Notes: a model not told the origin generated them from the letters alone. DNA of 64,000 nt from Heterobasidion occidentale (GCA_039111635.1 JBCAQO010000006.1:1922001-1986000), one strand, 5' to 3'; shown: positions 35,627 through 48,544, numbered from the stretch's first letter. A program made the numbers and translations.

Positions 35627-37584
35627 ATGGCCTCTTCCAGCGGTAAGCATACGGCCTCGTGGAAACGAACAAGAACTAAAACCCTGTAATAGCTATTGGA
35701 AAGCTGTCCCGCGAGGAATTCCGCAGGCAAAAGGACCTCGATGCTGCTCGAAAAGCTGGTACCGCACCTGCCGCACTAGACGAGGAGGGAAGGGCTATCA
35801 ACCCTCATATTCCACGTATGTAAACTTTCTCGAACAATGTTGGTGGTACACTGACTCCATGCACAGAATACATCTCTCAGGCTCCTTGGTATTTGGACAC
35901 CGGAGCCCCTTCGCTCAGCCATCAGCGCCGGCCCGCAGAGGAGCGTGTTCCTCCTAAACTCGACGCTTGGTATGATAGGAACATACAGACTGGCCCGGCT
36001 GCGAAGAAGTATCGCAAGGGCGCGTGCGAAAACTGCGGCGCCATGGGGCACAAGAAGCAGGAGTGTACCGAGCGGCCACGAAAGAAAGGGGCGAAGTACT
36101 CAAATAAGAACATCCGAGCTGACGAGGTGCTGCAGGAAGTGCCGACGGGTTACGATGCGAAGCGGGATCGGTGGAACGGGTACGACACCGCAGAGCACAA
36201 GAACATCTACGAGGAGTACGAGGCGGTCGAGGCGGAGCGACAGAGGTTGAGGGAGGAGAAGATCGACAATCAGACGACAACGGATCTGGCAGCGGTCAGG
36301 AAGGTGGCGAAGGCGGGCAAGGGGGAGAAGAAGGAAGGGGATGCTGATTTCGGGTCTAGCGACGAGGAGGACGCAGATGAGGACAAATACGCTGATGCTG
36401 CGGACGCGGTCGGGCAGAAGATGGACACGAAGACGCGGATAACGGTTCGGAATTTGCGTATCCGTGAGGACACGGCAAAGTACCTCGTCAACTTGGACCC
36501 CTCTAGTGCCTACTATGATCCGAAGACGCGTTCGATGCGCGACAATCCAGTACAGAATATGCCTCCGGAAGATGTAAGTTCTCTTCATTCAACCTTGTCT
36601 CGGCGTTCCCTTCTAAACTTGTGCAGGCTGTCTTCGCAGGTGATAATTTCTTGCGGCACTCTGGTGAGGCGCCAGATGTCCAAGAGTTGCAACTATTCGC
36701 ATGGCAAGCAGCCGCGAGGGGCAATGATGTTCATTTGAACGCCAACCCCACGCAGGGCCAGCTGCTTCACAAGCAATATCGGCAGAAAAAAGAAGAGCTG
36801 AAAGACGCAACGAAGATCAGTATCTTGGACAAATATGGTGGCGAGAAATACTTGGAGAAGGCGCCAAAAGAGCTTTTGCAAGGACAAACCGAAGAATACG
36901 TGGAGTATTCGCAGACAGGTCAAGTCATTCATGGTAAGGAACGAGCGAAGACTCGTTCAAAGTATCCTGAAGATGGTACGTCAGCGTTGTCTTGCATTCA
37001 CACTTGCATCTTAACACTGCATATATAGTGCTCGTCAACAATCATGTCGCGGTGTGGGGCTCTTGGTACGACCTCGCCTCTGGAACATGGGGTTATGCTT
37101 GCTGTCACTCCGTCATCCATCTTTCGTACTGTACTGGCGAATCTGGGAAGGAAGCCGCGCAAGCGTCCAGTGCTCAGAATCTCCTCGCTTCATCTGCTCC
37201 CGCTGCCCCTCAAGCCGATGCTGCATCTAAGTCCCTATTGGATACACACTTGGAGGAATCTGGACATACTGACAAGGGTAAGGCGTCCGGGAGGAAGAAG
37301 CACGAAGATGGGGAGAAGTTTGACCAGGATAAAATGGCGGATGTCCTCAACGAGGAGAGGAAGAGGAAGTCGAGAGCGGACGAAGGGGACGATCGATTCA
37401 CAAAGAAGTCGAAAGGTGACGAGCGAGAGACCAATAAATTTGGCGTGACTGAAGACGAGCTGGGTGCGTCCACCATCATCGTTGTCTCTCACAGATCGAT
37501 GCTAATTATTTCACAGAGCTGTATCGGAGAGGCCGACGAATGACAGAGGACCCTATGGCTAATTACGTGGATACGGACGTGTAG
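35627..37584 (+). CDS. SLU7: Pre-mRNA splicing factor SLU7
   Basis: This factor acts in the second catalytic step of splicing, helping choose the 3' splice site, in the nucleus. A 16-nt coding first exon (MASSS) splices to [17 protein letters not shown]. The conserved N-terminal part reads [11 protein letters not shown], then [25 protein letters not shown] zinc knuckle is [14 protein letters not shown] (C100, C103, H108, C113). The central part contains [33 protein letters not shown] and GDNFLRHSG. The C-terminal core shows [20 protein letters not shown] and ends with a basic Lys/Arg-rich tail. The stop is the TAG at 37582-37584. The length, about 560 residues, is usual. Confidence 0.95.
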
Positions 37585-38326
37585 TTTGTTTTGACTTGTC
37601 TCTTTTACCCGTGTACTGTTATCAAGTCTTGCTTTTCTGTGTTCTCTCTAGGCTATCGTTCAGCATTGCGCCACGCGACTAGTCCAGACAGAGGGGGACA
37701 CCCTACATCACGCCACTCATCCCAAGTGAACGGATATGCTTACAGACATCCTGCTGGAGGATTACGGTGGTTGGCAGCCAAGAAGACCCAGACCAGAACG
37801 ACATTTTGAAAATTAACCGGGTACACATGAACCGGCAACATTTCGTTAAGCCCCACAACGCTGGACAATCATCGCACATGATGCTGCGCAGCCGGGATGG
37901 TGACCATCCGCTTATATGGCGAAAACAGTAAGTTTGAGCGAAGCATGGCATCCAATTCTCAAGATTTCCGTATCTGCGACCAGGTGAAGTGCGGAGAAGC
38001 TCACCCTCATGAGATATCGGGTACCTGTCTTACCGAGATCTAGATCGCTCTGCTCCTCCACAATAAAAAAATGCTTCCGCTGCATGATCGAAGATGATCG
38101 ATCCTTTAAACAAAAGAAAGCTCTAAGAAAGCGTCGAGAAGTTACTATCCATCATCCTATCAGAGCGTCAACCAAGCGTCGTTTGAATGTTTCCATTGGC
38201 ACAGATCGGTACTGTGTATCCCCCTGACCCGTCCACTGCTTACGGATGGATCGATTTTTTCCAACAGCCGAAATAACCCTCGTTCATCCCGTTAATTACC
38301 TCAAAACAAATACAAGGATGTAAAAT
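37585..38326. other. Convergent intergenic region, no gene seen
   Basis: Only short open frames. It holds the 3' ends of SLU7 (plus) and the NmrA-like gene (minus). Confidence 0.5.
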
Positions 38327-39461
38327 TTAAGTCCTCGTTGTCTTGGCTTTCGATTTCAATTTCACCACAAGATCCTTTACCAGCTGGCTGTCCTTCACCC
38401 ACTGCCGATAGGTCTTTGCCTGAGGGTAAATGGAGAAGGTCTGCTTCTGGTCCTAATACGCCAAAATCAGATCTGTGCCATCCCGAGGGAAGAAAACCAA
38501 CGTACGCGAACACCGCTATCAGGGCCTGCTCGTCTGACGTAGTCCCAGCTCAGATACATCAGCTCCGCAGCGGGGTGGTTGACGAAACGAGAGGCCTCGA
38601 ATTGCTCGGGCGTCATTTCGAGAGCGAGGCTCGCTTTCTCTCCGACAACCTCGCTGAATTGGCTTGCCAGCTCGCGCAGGGTCAGAAACTCGGCAACGGT
38701 GTTGATCTTTGCACCTAAACAAACCGGTTTCACATCAATATGACGGAGGTTGAACGCAGGGAATTTAGCGAAAAAACTATCAGCCGTACCATTATATTTC
38801 TCCGGCTCGCTAAAAGCGGGAACGACCAATCCTCCAAGGTCTGCAACGCTGAACGCAAAGATCGGGACGTCGGGGAGGAAGGCGACGCTCCAATTGAAAC
38901 CCTTTTGCTCATCATAGCTCGGCGCGAAAAAGCTGGTCCAGAAGTTTTCGTAGTACATCGGGATATAAACGAACGTATAGGGGATACCAGATGCGATAAC
39001 GCGGTCTTCGATGAGAGCCTTCGATTTCCAGCTGATTGCGCCGCATTCGCCATCGCGCCCTTCAACTGTGGACCAGACGATGTGCTTCACCTTCGCAACC
39101 TTGGCCGCTTCAACAATGTGCTTGCCATGTAGCTGCTCGGCCTCGAAGCCGTGCTCGTAGAACTGGGTAACGCCAAAGATGCCCCAGGCCCCTTCGAAGG
39201 CTTTGGTAGTTTGCTCTAGGGAGGCTAGGTCCGCCTGGACGATTTCAATACCTCTCGCGGCCAACGCTTGGGCGGCTGGCGAGGAAGGGTTACGAGTGAT
39301 GGCACGAATGCTGAAAGTGTCGGTTGGTGCCTTCAGAAGAAACTCGACTACCGAAGAGCCCTGCCTGTGAGTGCGAACGTACTTGGGTGACCTTTCGTTG
39401 AAATAGAAACCAGTAGAACTTACTGCCCAGTAGCTCCTGTTACGGCAATCAACTTGGGCAT
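38327..39461 (-). CDS. NmrA-like NAD(P)-binding protein
   Basis: An atypical short-chain dehydrogenase-like Rossmann protein. Relatives such as NmrA and HSCARG bind NAD(P) and sense redox rather than catalyse. The ATG at 39461 gives MPKLIAVTGATGQ, spliced to QGSSVVEFLLKA, completing the GATGxQG nucleotide motif. The N-terminal domain continues ARGIEIVQADLASLEQTTKA and AWGIFGVTQFYEHG. The body has KVKHIVWSTVEGRDGE, ALIEDRVIASGIPYTFV and PMYYENF. The last intron (from about 38504) is phased GVR|DQKQTFSIYPQAKTYRQW. The stop is TAA at 38327. The catalytic Tyr-x-x-x-Lys of ordinary SDRs is not evident, as expected. The partner is unknown. Confidence 0.88.
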
Positions 39462-40523
39462 TGAGACGACGCTGGAGGGTAAGGAATGATATTTGTTTCG
39501 ATCTGAGACAGGCGGACTGGAACTGATTCTTATCGGATCGGAGTCGACCCTGGGAGAAGTGGGGGCTTTTAAATGCCTTGCCAGTGATGCTGGTACGTAT
39601 GAGGGCAAAACATATTCTGCTAGTGGTCTCTATGGAGGCTGACCTAACTTAGATTCTTTTCTGTGTTTGCGATTACATGCTGCTGTGCTACCTGCATGGG
39701 TGCATGAGGGTTTCGCCAAAAAATATCAAGACCGGGTCTGCTCTAGTGTGTTCGTTCCATTGCTATAATAGGCATTAACATAGAAGAATCTGAGTAAATG
39801 ATCTGTGGCGCATGACGTTGACGGTCAGGAACATCATCTCGTTGCAGCGATGCTCACTCTTACGTGCCGGCGAATATTTCATGTCATGTGCTCGAGGAAG
39901 ACGCCTGCCAGTGCAAAGCATGCTGGAGATTCAAGACGCCGTCGCAAAGTCTGGGCATTGTTGCTATATCGCCCAGGACCCGGACCAGCACTTCCCGGCA
40001 AGGGCCGCATCAGAGTTCTGGCCGCGAAATTTCCAAGCAGCTTCACTCAGGGTCGCCAGATAATCAGGCGCACGTCAATCGTAGCTCTCTCTCCTGACAT
40101 CCTTTGTTGCAATCCGACAATGCTTGTCTTCAGCACGCGACAGCACACAAACTACACAAGGTCAGGTAACCTTCACTAGCGTTCTGATGGACATCTCTTC
40201 ATCTATGCTGACAAACAAAACAGCGGCACTTATTTCTGTTTTGACCATGTTTAACCGGAGTGCCGAACTCCCACCCTAATTTCTTACTTCTATTCTGTCC
40301 GGAGGCAGATCATTCAAGTAACCACGAGATCTTATGGACGGATGTCATGAATCTCGACAAGAAGGGATCTTTTCTCTGCTTCATATAAGGGACGCCTGCG
40401 AACCCACGAACCCCACGAGCGAATTCCCCCCACTCTCGCTAAAGTGGCGGAGCTACAGACTTCTCATAAACCACCTATTTTAACTATTGTGCTTGAGACC
40501 TTGCTGTCAGCAGAGTAGCCGTC
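39462..40523. other. Divergent intergenic region, no gene seen
   Basis: About 1.06 kb with only short open frames. It should hold the promoters of the NmrA-like gene and the DUF6533 gene. Confidence 0.5.
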
Positions 40524-42088
40524 ATGTCCGGCATGACAGAGGTCAACAAAATTGCTGCGGAGGCAGTAAGCGGAGGCGACGAAGCTATCGCAGAGCTGAT
40601 CGCTACGGGACTCGGCCTCATTCATGTTCTGCAAGTCTACACGTCGTCCATGGTGTGCTTCTATCTATGTGTTCGTGTGCCTTTGCTTATTTATTTTTCA
40701 ATAGATGGCCGTCGCGGTATGGGACTGGCTTGTATGCCTGAAAAGTACGCTGTTCCGTTACTCATCATATGTGCGTGCGTATATATTGATATGTTGGGTC
40801 ACCAAGTGGAGTACGACCGAATATGGAAACGAAAGTGGTCCTTGGTTAAATTCCTGTACTTGTGGACACGATATTACGGTCTCCTCTGCTTCGCCCTAAA
40901 TCTTTGGCTTTTCAACGACAACTTCACGTTTCAGGCGTGCAAAAAATTGTGGGTGCAAATCCTCCTCTATCTGTATATATCCTCATCGCAATCGAACAGG
41001 CACTACCTTATCGCAGCTACTTGCATGTGGACAACCCTCGGATCCGGTGTGTCTAGTCTTCAATTTCGTGATGGCCTTGCTCATTCTTCTACGTAGAGGC
41101 TATTCTCGCAGTCCGAACGTATGCATTCCTCGCCAAAAATAAATACGTCGGAATCGGGCTTTCCCTCGGATTGATTGGCGAGACTGCGTTTCTTCTCTAC
41201 GTCTCCATCGCTGGTGTACATCAAACAGGCCTCGCCCTTGGCACGAAAGGTCCATGCACAGCCAGTGATTTCCCTGGGAAGCATGTTGTCAGTGGATTCT
41301 GGCTTGCGCCGGTCGCATTCGACCTTATCTGTACTTTCTTAACGCTGGCTAAGGTTCGTCACCAATCTCAATGTATACGTTCTCTAACAAATGGATTTCG
41401 GTATACAGGCTTTCCAAACCCGGCACATTCATATGTCGCCTTTGTTGGTCACATTTATTCGAGAGGGGCTGTTCTATTTCTTAGTGAGATCACATTCTAT
41501 TCTCGCTTTGGTGATCTCTTTCAAATACGCGTTTCTCCATAGGCAGTGGCTGCTGTTAATGTCCTCAACGTATGTGCGCGCGCCATTCTTTTGATTCTAC
41601 TGACATCTGGTCATCTTGAATTAGGCTGCCTTCATGTTCCAAAGGTCTATGGCTTTACTGTTTGAAGATTATTGAGTACTAATACGAAGTCATTTGATAG
41701 CAACGCGAATATTCAAAACATCAACAGTGAGCATCGTGAACATTTTCAGCGTTCAAATGCCTCTAACCCATTCTTTTGACATCCAGGCTTCCTTGCTTTG
41801 ATTCTTTCTCAATGCCTCTGCTGCAGGCTTGTTTTGAATCTGAGAGCTCCAAACCACACCCACGAGGCGGCCACTTATAGCGCACGTTCAGCTCCATCGC
41901 GGCCGAACCCCTCGGCGCCAGGTTATCAGCGATCTAATGGCTTCCCTGTCGGCTCACCCGCCCAAATGAAGTCCGGAGCGGTCAATATTCCTCTCCACAG
42001 CTTCAGTCAGGATGACTCGGAGGACTACGGAGGCGTTAAGGTTCAGGTGGATGTTGAGACTGATTCGGACCGCAATCGCAAGCAGTGA
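40524..42088 (+). CDS. DUF6533 seven-helix membrane protein
   Basis: A member of the agaricomycete-specific DUF6533 family, multi-pass membrane proteins of unknown function. The ATG at 40524 starts MSGMTEVNKIAAEAVSGGDE, then LLH-like GLGLIHVLQVYTSSM. The diagnostic DUF6533 core follows: VAVWDWLVCLK, then EYDRIWKRKWSLVKFLYLWT and RYYGLLCFALNLWLF. Further helices are TCMWTTLGSEAILAVRTYAF, VGIGLSLGLIGETAFLLYVS, VSGFWLAPVAFDLICTFLTL and FIREGLFYFLAVAAVNVLNA. A short exon NANIQNIN precedes the last helix FLALILSQCLCCRLVLNL. The tail is Ser/Pro-rich then acidic, ending TDSDRNRKQ. Eight to nine introns are needed. Receptor-like topology makes a sensing role possible, but that is unproven. Confidence 0.88.
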
Positions 42089-42322
42089 AATTCGATTGAT
42101 TCGAATGGGGGCGGTTGAGGGATTAATTAATTTAGATTAACTCCAGTCATATATGTTTCCTGGCATCAATAACAGGGTCGTTCGTTTTGCAAGCTCGTCG
42201 ATGCGATCACGTGGAGGAAAGGAAAGTGCAACGCCTCGCGCAGAACACGCGGGAACTACGGCCATCGAGAGAAGGCCCTGTTTTCATGAACACTCTATGT
42301 TTACCTGTGACACGCACAGTCC

Positions 42323-43499
42323 ATGCGTTTTACAACAGCCATTTCCCTTATCTTAGGCCTCGGGGCTCGCATCTCCTTTAATAAGTTCGTCACCGTCCGC
42401 GATCCGCCCACCATCGAAGACCATGTCCTCAGCGGCCTCTGGCAGGGCGTCGCCCTCTACTATTTCATCATGGAGTTCCAGTACCTTGCCTTCGGTGTCG
42501 CCTTCGGCATGGCCGGCCGTCTGGTGATGAATTTTATGGCCACACATAACACGACCGAATGCGCCTGCACCATCCTCGGTGTGGCCCTGGGTATCTTGTT
42601 CACGGATTTATTATCACAAGTCCTGGAGGACAACACCATAACCGCACAACCTAGGGTTTCACGATATGAAGGATCCGCTGTTGATTACCCTCCTCGCCAA
42701 CGGCTGGTCCAATTTCGGCGAGCCTCGAGTGTCGAACGCGAGCAGCATCACGTCCGTCGTCGACGCGAATTCGTGGAGTCGACGCCCTCGACCACGACAG
42801 CTAGTACAAACACATGGGAGTCTATATCGGACTGGGTAGATCCTGGTCATACGATGACGCTCCTGGAGCGCGAGATTGCAGCACTGAGGAAGAAGGCGTC
42901 GTTGGCGGATAGCGAGCGTCGCCGGTTCAGGGAAGAAAAGAAGTGGGCACTGTCGCAGGGCAACAGAGCTCGAGCGAATCAGATGGGATGGCAGGTCAAA
43001 CGCTATTCTGCGTTGATGCAAAGCTTTCATAGAGAAGCAGATATCAGACTACTCGAAGGTGTGCAGCAGGTTCTATCTTGGCTTTTCCTAATTTACATTT
43101 CGTGTTCTTTTCCGCATAGCATCTAACGAACGCCATCGTCAAGAGATGGCTTCCGTACAAAACGCATATACCCAAGTACAGACTCCAGCTTCCACGAGCA
43201 CTCATCATCCACCTCCACTGCAACCTACAGCACCCCCATTGATCGAACCAATCCCAATACCTCCCCGAGTAGAACCTACGCCTCCAATACCACAAACCCC
43301 TGCCTCAATCCTCCAACGAAATCTCCCCGCAGGCTCTAGTCATACCCAGCATAGGAAGACAAAGTCAATCCTTAGTAGGCCCAGTGTTCGAATCGAGCTA
43401 CACGAGTACGTTCGCTCTTTCTTCCGTTGTCGCGCCCCCCGGATCTCAGCCGCCGCTACAATCCGCAGTGCCTCTCGATCTCGATCCCATAGACCATAA
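42323..43499 (+). CDS. Unknown membrane protein with coiled-coil tail
   Basis: Not recognised by function; the layout resembles an agaricomycete-only membrane protein. The ATG at 42323 begins MRFTTAISLILGLGARISF. Hydrophobic stretches are seen at the N-terminus, in VLSGLWQGVALYYFIMEF, in YLAFGVAFGMAGRLVMNFMA and in TILGVALGILFTDLLSQVL. An Arg-rich cytosolic part follows with a coiled coil (LLEREIAALRKKASLADSER). An intron at 43060-43122 gives LLEASNERHRQEMASVQNAY, then a Pro/Thr-rich segment. The 3' end is not settled: one frame stops at 43499, while a Ser/Pro-rich frame runs to 43653 if a later intron is used. It is convergent with the first MFS gene. Confidence 0.6.
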
Positions 43500-43786
43500 C
43501 ATGGTTTCACGAGCTGCTTCGCAGCGAAGCCTTGACTTGATACCAATCAAATCCTCCGGTATAAGGAGCATCCATCCATTGTTTCTAAATAATAGGAACG
43601 CCTCGCCTGGCGCTTCCTGCTTCCATCACAGCATTTATGACGCGACGAACTAGTAATGACTGTGCATATTGTATTTCTATGCCATTAGGACAATCCGTGC
43701 GCTGTATAGGAATGCGGGATCGAACGATCATACAGACAACATGAGCATAAAACTGAACAAGGTTAGTCGTCCCAAAACCTCATGTT

Positions 43787-45699
43787 TCAGGCCCTCCTGG
43801 CCCGCGCAGCTTTACCACCTCCCCATCCGATCATCGCAACGAATGCGGCTCCAGCAAAACAGGTTCCCACGTAGATGATTAATTTTTCGAACCTCCCATC
43901 TGCGACACTAAAGCCGGTTCCGCCCTGTCCAGGTAACCCAGAGGAAGACGAAACGAGGGAGGATAGGTTAGTCGAGATCGGACTGGATATAACGTTTCCC
44001 AGCCCGCGAGTCAACATTAGAAAGCCGTAGAGAAAGGTAATCAGTGAAGGATCATCCTCTATTGAAAGCAGTCAGACGAGATCGACAGCAAAGATAGGAA
44101 GACTCGCTGGATAGGTCACGGACGAAGCCTGCCCATAAAGTCGTCCATCCACCCGAAAGCGTTCCGTAGGCTGCACCGAAGGCCATAAGACCCGCTTTGA
44201 CGTTCCCAGTGACCCCCCACAGGATGAAAGTTGCAAGGGAGCTCAGAATGCACGTGGTGAGGGCTAAAGGCCATGGAGAGAAGTGGTTCGTGAGGATACC
44301 AAGAATGAGCGGACCAACAGCAGAAGCGCCTGGATGATGAACAAACCAAGTTCAATGAAAAAAAAAACGACAAAGGCCAAGACATCTTGCCGTTCAAGAG
44401 CGCCATGGTCAGCGAGGTCGAAGAAGTGCTGAGATTGAGAGCAGATGCGAATGCTGAACGGAGAAATCACAAATCGTCGATTCCAGAGATTGACAGAAAG
44501 AAAGACTGCACGAACTAGGCAACCACAGGATTGGCACGAAGGCACCAAATCCGTGAATGGTGTTGGTGACTATGAGAGCCCACCATGACCAATCTTTTAG
44601 CCATTCACGTTTATCTGACCTACGGCCAGGACCATGAACTCGCGACTCCGGCAATCGCGGCTTAATGAAGGGCAGGACGGGAAGAAGCAGAAACAGAACG
44701 GCCAATGAGAGGATACGGAGAGTTTTCGCAGTCCCATGAGCGTGAAGGAGCGGCGGAAGCACATATGGCAGTATCAAGCCTCCCGCAGCAGTACCTGGAC
44801 GTCGGTCAGTGCTAGCTCGAAGAAATGTAGCCAAACATACCCATCATGACGATTCCATTAGCCAGACCCCTACGCTTGACAAACCAGTCGGATATATAGG
44901 AGATACAAGGCGCATATAGCAATGCTGTGAATATCACACTTCATCAGACTGGAGACGATATTTGAATCGGGGTAAAATATACGAAGAGCCGCCAAGAGCG
45001 TACATGACGCCTTGTAAAGCTACTAGCTGCTCGACCTCGTCCCATGTCATATCGCATACACATTTCCAGAACAATTGACCTTGGTCGCATAACTAGCTCC
45101 CAAGAGGCTGCTCCAGCACATGAGCCCACCAATCCATAAGCATGAACGCCTGTGTTGTGGGTATCGAGCAATGTATGGGTAGATTATTGGCCCTTCGTAT
45201 GACTCGTCAGAACTGAGTGATGGCGGAAACCAAGTCTCCCGAGAATGAAACAATAAATCGTATACCTGTCAAGTATATCACCCCGGTGGACAAAGTGCCA
45301 ACCAAAGGGAGTAATGTCGAGGCCCTGGGTTAGGATGCATACGCGGGGTCCTCAAGGTAGGCTGTAAGGAAGATACCAAAAGCGTATGGAAAGCTCCAGA
45401 CGACAGCTTCGACTAAGAAGGCCGCAAGCAGCTGAAGATGTCGAGATGTTAACACAGCGCCCTGATGATCGATGATAGTCTCCACATACAAATGACCATG
45501 CAGCAAATCCTGTGTCAGCAGGTGCCAATGACGTCTCGTTCCGATAACCTTCGAATGGCCCTTGACTCGAGGTCCGGTTGGAAACATTCCTGGCGATCAA
45601 CTCTATGCCGGATGCGTTGTTACTGTCCTCATTAGAGTCCACTGACACTGGCTCCTGGATATCTGAAACCATTCGGCGAGCTACTACGGGCTCATTCAT
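43787..45699 (-). pseudogene. MFS transporter copy 1 (MCT-like), in-frame stop
   Basis: A twelve-helix major facilitator of the fungal monocarboxylate-transporter-like type, first of three tandem copies. The start MNEPVVARRMVSD at 45699 leads to ADTGFAAWSF, the MCT-type entry motif, then LVEAVVWSFPYAFGIFLTA. After YLEDPAYAS a TAA (45330-45332) interrupts the frame, which resumes at once as PRASTLLPLVGTLSTG. The other copies read SQP at this place. Downstream exons are in frame: PIIYPYIARYP, RRGLANGIVMMG, AAGGLILPYVLPPLLHA, RILSLAVLF, FGAFVPILWLP, GPLILGILTNHF and MLTRGLGNVISSPIS, ending at 43787. It is either a young pseudogene or rescued by an 18-nt mini-intron. A substrate cannot be assigned. 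Confidence 0.78.
45325..45342 (-). other. Intron-like 18-nt segment holding the premature TAA in MFS copy 1
   Basis: On the minus strand the segment runs from GTATGC through CTAAC to CAG, 18 nt. These are the donor, branch and acceptor signatures of a fungal intron. Its removal would be in frame (multiple of three) and would delete the TAA. It is far shorter than normal fungal introns, so it may be chance. Confidence 0.5.
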
Positions 45700-46120
45700 G
45701 GAAGGAGAGGTACTACGTCAAGAATGTAACAGAGCACTACCATGTCTTGCAGAATGGTTTTGCTAGTATGCGACGGGCCATATTGTAAAGCCGACGATTA
45801 CGAATGGTCACACAACCCGATATAGCCGAAGCTGTATTTCTCAATCGATGTTTTATGAGGGTGAAAGCATCAGACCTCAATCAGGATTGGAGTAAAGTGT
45901 TAATGATAGTGAGCGTCAAAGGCAAGCAAGCTGAGCTGACAATCATTTCAGACGCCGGATAGTACAAGTTCGTTTCCATTCAATCCCGACAGACGGCATC
46001 TCACGTGATCGCATCATGCTAATGCAAGTCAAACCCAAAGCGATCCACGAAGTACATTTGAAGAACATCTATCTAAAAATCTATAGAGAATTATGTGCAA
46101 GGTGCATTGACTTCCGCTCT
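45700..46120. other. Spacer between MFS copies 1 and 2
   Basis: About 420 bases with no gene. It contains the promoter of copy 1 and the 3' flank of copy 2; all three copies read to the left. Confidence 0.5.
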
Positions 46121-48074
46121 CTATCGCACTCTATGCTTTGGAATCTTCTCGCGGCTCCAACCGACCAAAGCAGCTGCAGCAGCCCCAGCATAGCACATTC
46201 CGACGTACATGATTAGCTTGTGGAACCGACCGCCTTCCAAGGTGAATCCACTTCTCCCCTCTCGAGGGTATGCGAAGTCTGTAGAGATGTTCGCTAGCGC
46301 TGTCGATATCGGAGTGCACAAGACATTTCCGAGTCCTCGAGTGAGCATTAAAAAGCCATAAAGAGTGATAGATAGTGAGTGATCGTCTTCTGTGTACGAG
46401 CAGATTTTAGTAGTCCATGAAGTTTATATCAGGTGAAATGACTCACCAGTGATTCCCCGAACAAACCCAGTATACAACGTGCTCCATCCACCTGCAAAAA
46501 GCCCATACGTAGCGCCAAATGCCATTAGCGCAGAGATGTTTCCCAATGCGCCCCATAGAACTAGGGTACTGATACAGGACAACGTAGCAGTGATGACTGC
46601 AAGCAGCCAAGGAGAGACATAATCAGAAAGAGTTCCTAATACAAGGGGTCCGACAGCCGCAAAACCTGTGGTTTTGGTATTAGATTTCGATAGCACTTCC
46701 TTGTGTACACGTTTAGTTATTCACCATTGAGCAGCGACAGTGCGAGTGAAGCTGTAGAGGGCCTAACATTTAGCGCAGAGGTGTACACTGATGCATACGA
46801 TCAGTCTAACTACCTGGAAGAGATGACACCACATACCCGGTAGCCAGATGATAGGAACGAAGTAACCAAATCCTTGAATGGTATTAGCCACTACCAAAAT
46901 CCACCATGGAGAGCTTGAGAGCCAGATTCCTGAACCTCCGGATCGACGACGAGGACCGTGGACCCGTTTCTCCGGTAACCGAGGTTTGATGAAAAACAGC
47001 GCAGGGAACACAGCGATGATGATTGCCACAGAAAGTATTCGCAATGTTGCGAAAGGACCGTGAGCATGAATCAAGGGCGGGATGATGAAGGGCAGAAAAA
47101 GACCACCAGCAGCGGAGCCTATGGAACACAGTCTGCATTCATCATGTCGCACAATACAACACAACGCACCTGAGAAAAGGATGCCGTTCGCGAGCCCGCG
47201 ACGCCTCACAAACCACTCAGACATGTATGATATGCATGGTGAATATAGTAATGCTGTGAATGAATCGGTTATGTGGGCGTCCTTCAAATGTGACATAATG
47301 ACATACCCCCTCCCAATGCAAATAAGACTCCTTGTAACAAAATGAGGACTTGGATCTGAAGGTGGTCGTTTCGATGAGTGTCCTTTGAAGAAAAAAGCAG
47401 AAATAGAACCTTAGTTGTGTAGCTCGCACCAAGGAGACTGGTCCAGCACAGGCAAAATCCAGCCCACATACATGGCCTTCGATGCTGAGGGTAACGAGAA
47501 ATATAGGGATATAGGAAGGGTCCTAAGGAAGCGATTAATTCAAATCACCGGCGGCGACGTGACACACAATGATCTTACCGGTTAGGTATAAGACACCTGT
47601 CGACAATGTTCCGATTAATGGCAATAGGAAGGATGAGTTAGGTTGAGATACCAAGGCCGGCTCATCGAGGTAGGCCGTAAGGAAGAGACCAAATCCAAGC
47701 GGAAAGCACCAGACATGGGCCTCTATAATGACGGCTGCCAATAGCTAGAAATATTGTCATGTGAATGAACGATCAACTGAGGTATTTTTGGGAAACTTTA
47801 CAAATGACCACGCGCCGAATCCCGTGTCGACGGGGGCTAGTTCGAGCTCATTTCTGGACCTATCGTCACGATCAACAGAGAGTATAGTAGCCTGTCCCGG
47901 CTCTATAATGCCATCTTCAAAAGGATTTGGAAGGGTGGGTCGCGACGCGTCTTGTGAAGAAGGTTTACTATCTCCTTGCTCGATTTGAAGTTGAAGTTCT
48001 GAGAGTTCAATGTCAAGGTCCGATAGTCTGTCGTCTGCCACAGTCGTCGCCTGTGAGGCGGGTAGAGGGGACAT
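46121..48074 (-). CDS. MFS transporter copy 2 (MCT-like), apparently intact
   Basis: The ATG at 48074 starts MSPLPASQATTVADDRLSD, an acidic cytosolic tail of about 85 residues. The motif APVDTGFGAWSF follows, spliced to LLAAVIIEAHVWCFPLGFGL. Downstream segments are SQPNSSFLLPLIGTLSTGVL, SLLGASYTTK, RRGLANGILFSG, AAGGLFLPFIIPPLIHA, RILSVAIIIAVFP, GFGYFVPIIWLPG, NVRPSTASLALSLLNG, GPLVLGTLSDYVSPW, ATYGLFAGGWSTLYTGFV and MLTRGLGNVLCTPIS, with the stop at 46121. The exon pattern mirrors copies 1 and 3. No stop or frame break was found. The family is MFS with MCT-like signature; substrates are often monocarboxylates, but this is not shown. Confidence 0.85.
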
Positions 48075-48544
48075 GATGGTATGATGGTGAGGATGTGAGC
48101 TGCAACGTCCTGCTTTAAATAGTGCTATAGAAAGAACATCGATCATACAAATCCGGTTACTCTTCACGAAAGGGATAGGGTGGAGGGTAACATGCAGACA
48201 GTCAAAAGGAAGGTTTAGATTGACTCACCGCTACGATATCGGTCCGCTCCGAGTAAATTAGAGGATCGGCCGAGGCAAAGACAAGAAACTGTAGGTCACA
48301 ACGCTACGGACTTGTAGCATGCGACGAGTCAGCTGTTCCAGGAGACCTGAGTTCACCAATGAAATCTCCTTCGGTCCTGCTGATCTAGACCGTCTCTTCT
48401 TTAACGACAAGCGGTTTGAGTAAGTATTCGGAAAACAGCAGTGTGTCAAAAGGGGTGGGTACAGAAGGGTACAGAAGCACCGGAACACCGATCCCGAAGT
48501 CCTACTTACATAAAAGTTAAAACGGCTGTGATGTTCAGAAGAAG
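48075..48544. other. Spacer between MFS copies 2 and 3
   Basis: About 470 bases with no gene seen. It carries the promoter of copy 2. Confidence 0.5.

Noticed and set aside
27011..37584. TFB4, CHD1 and SLU7 as a functional gene-expression cluster
   Set aside because: They have separate promoters and mixed orientation, and fungal housekeeping genes are often adjacent by chance.
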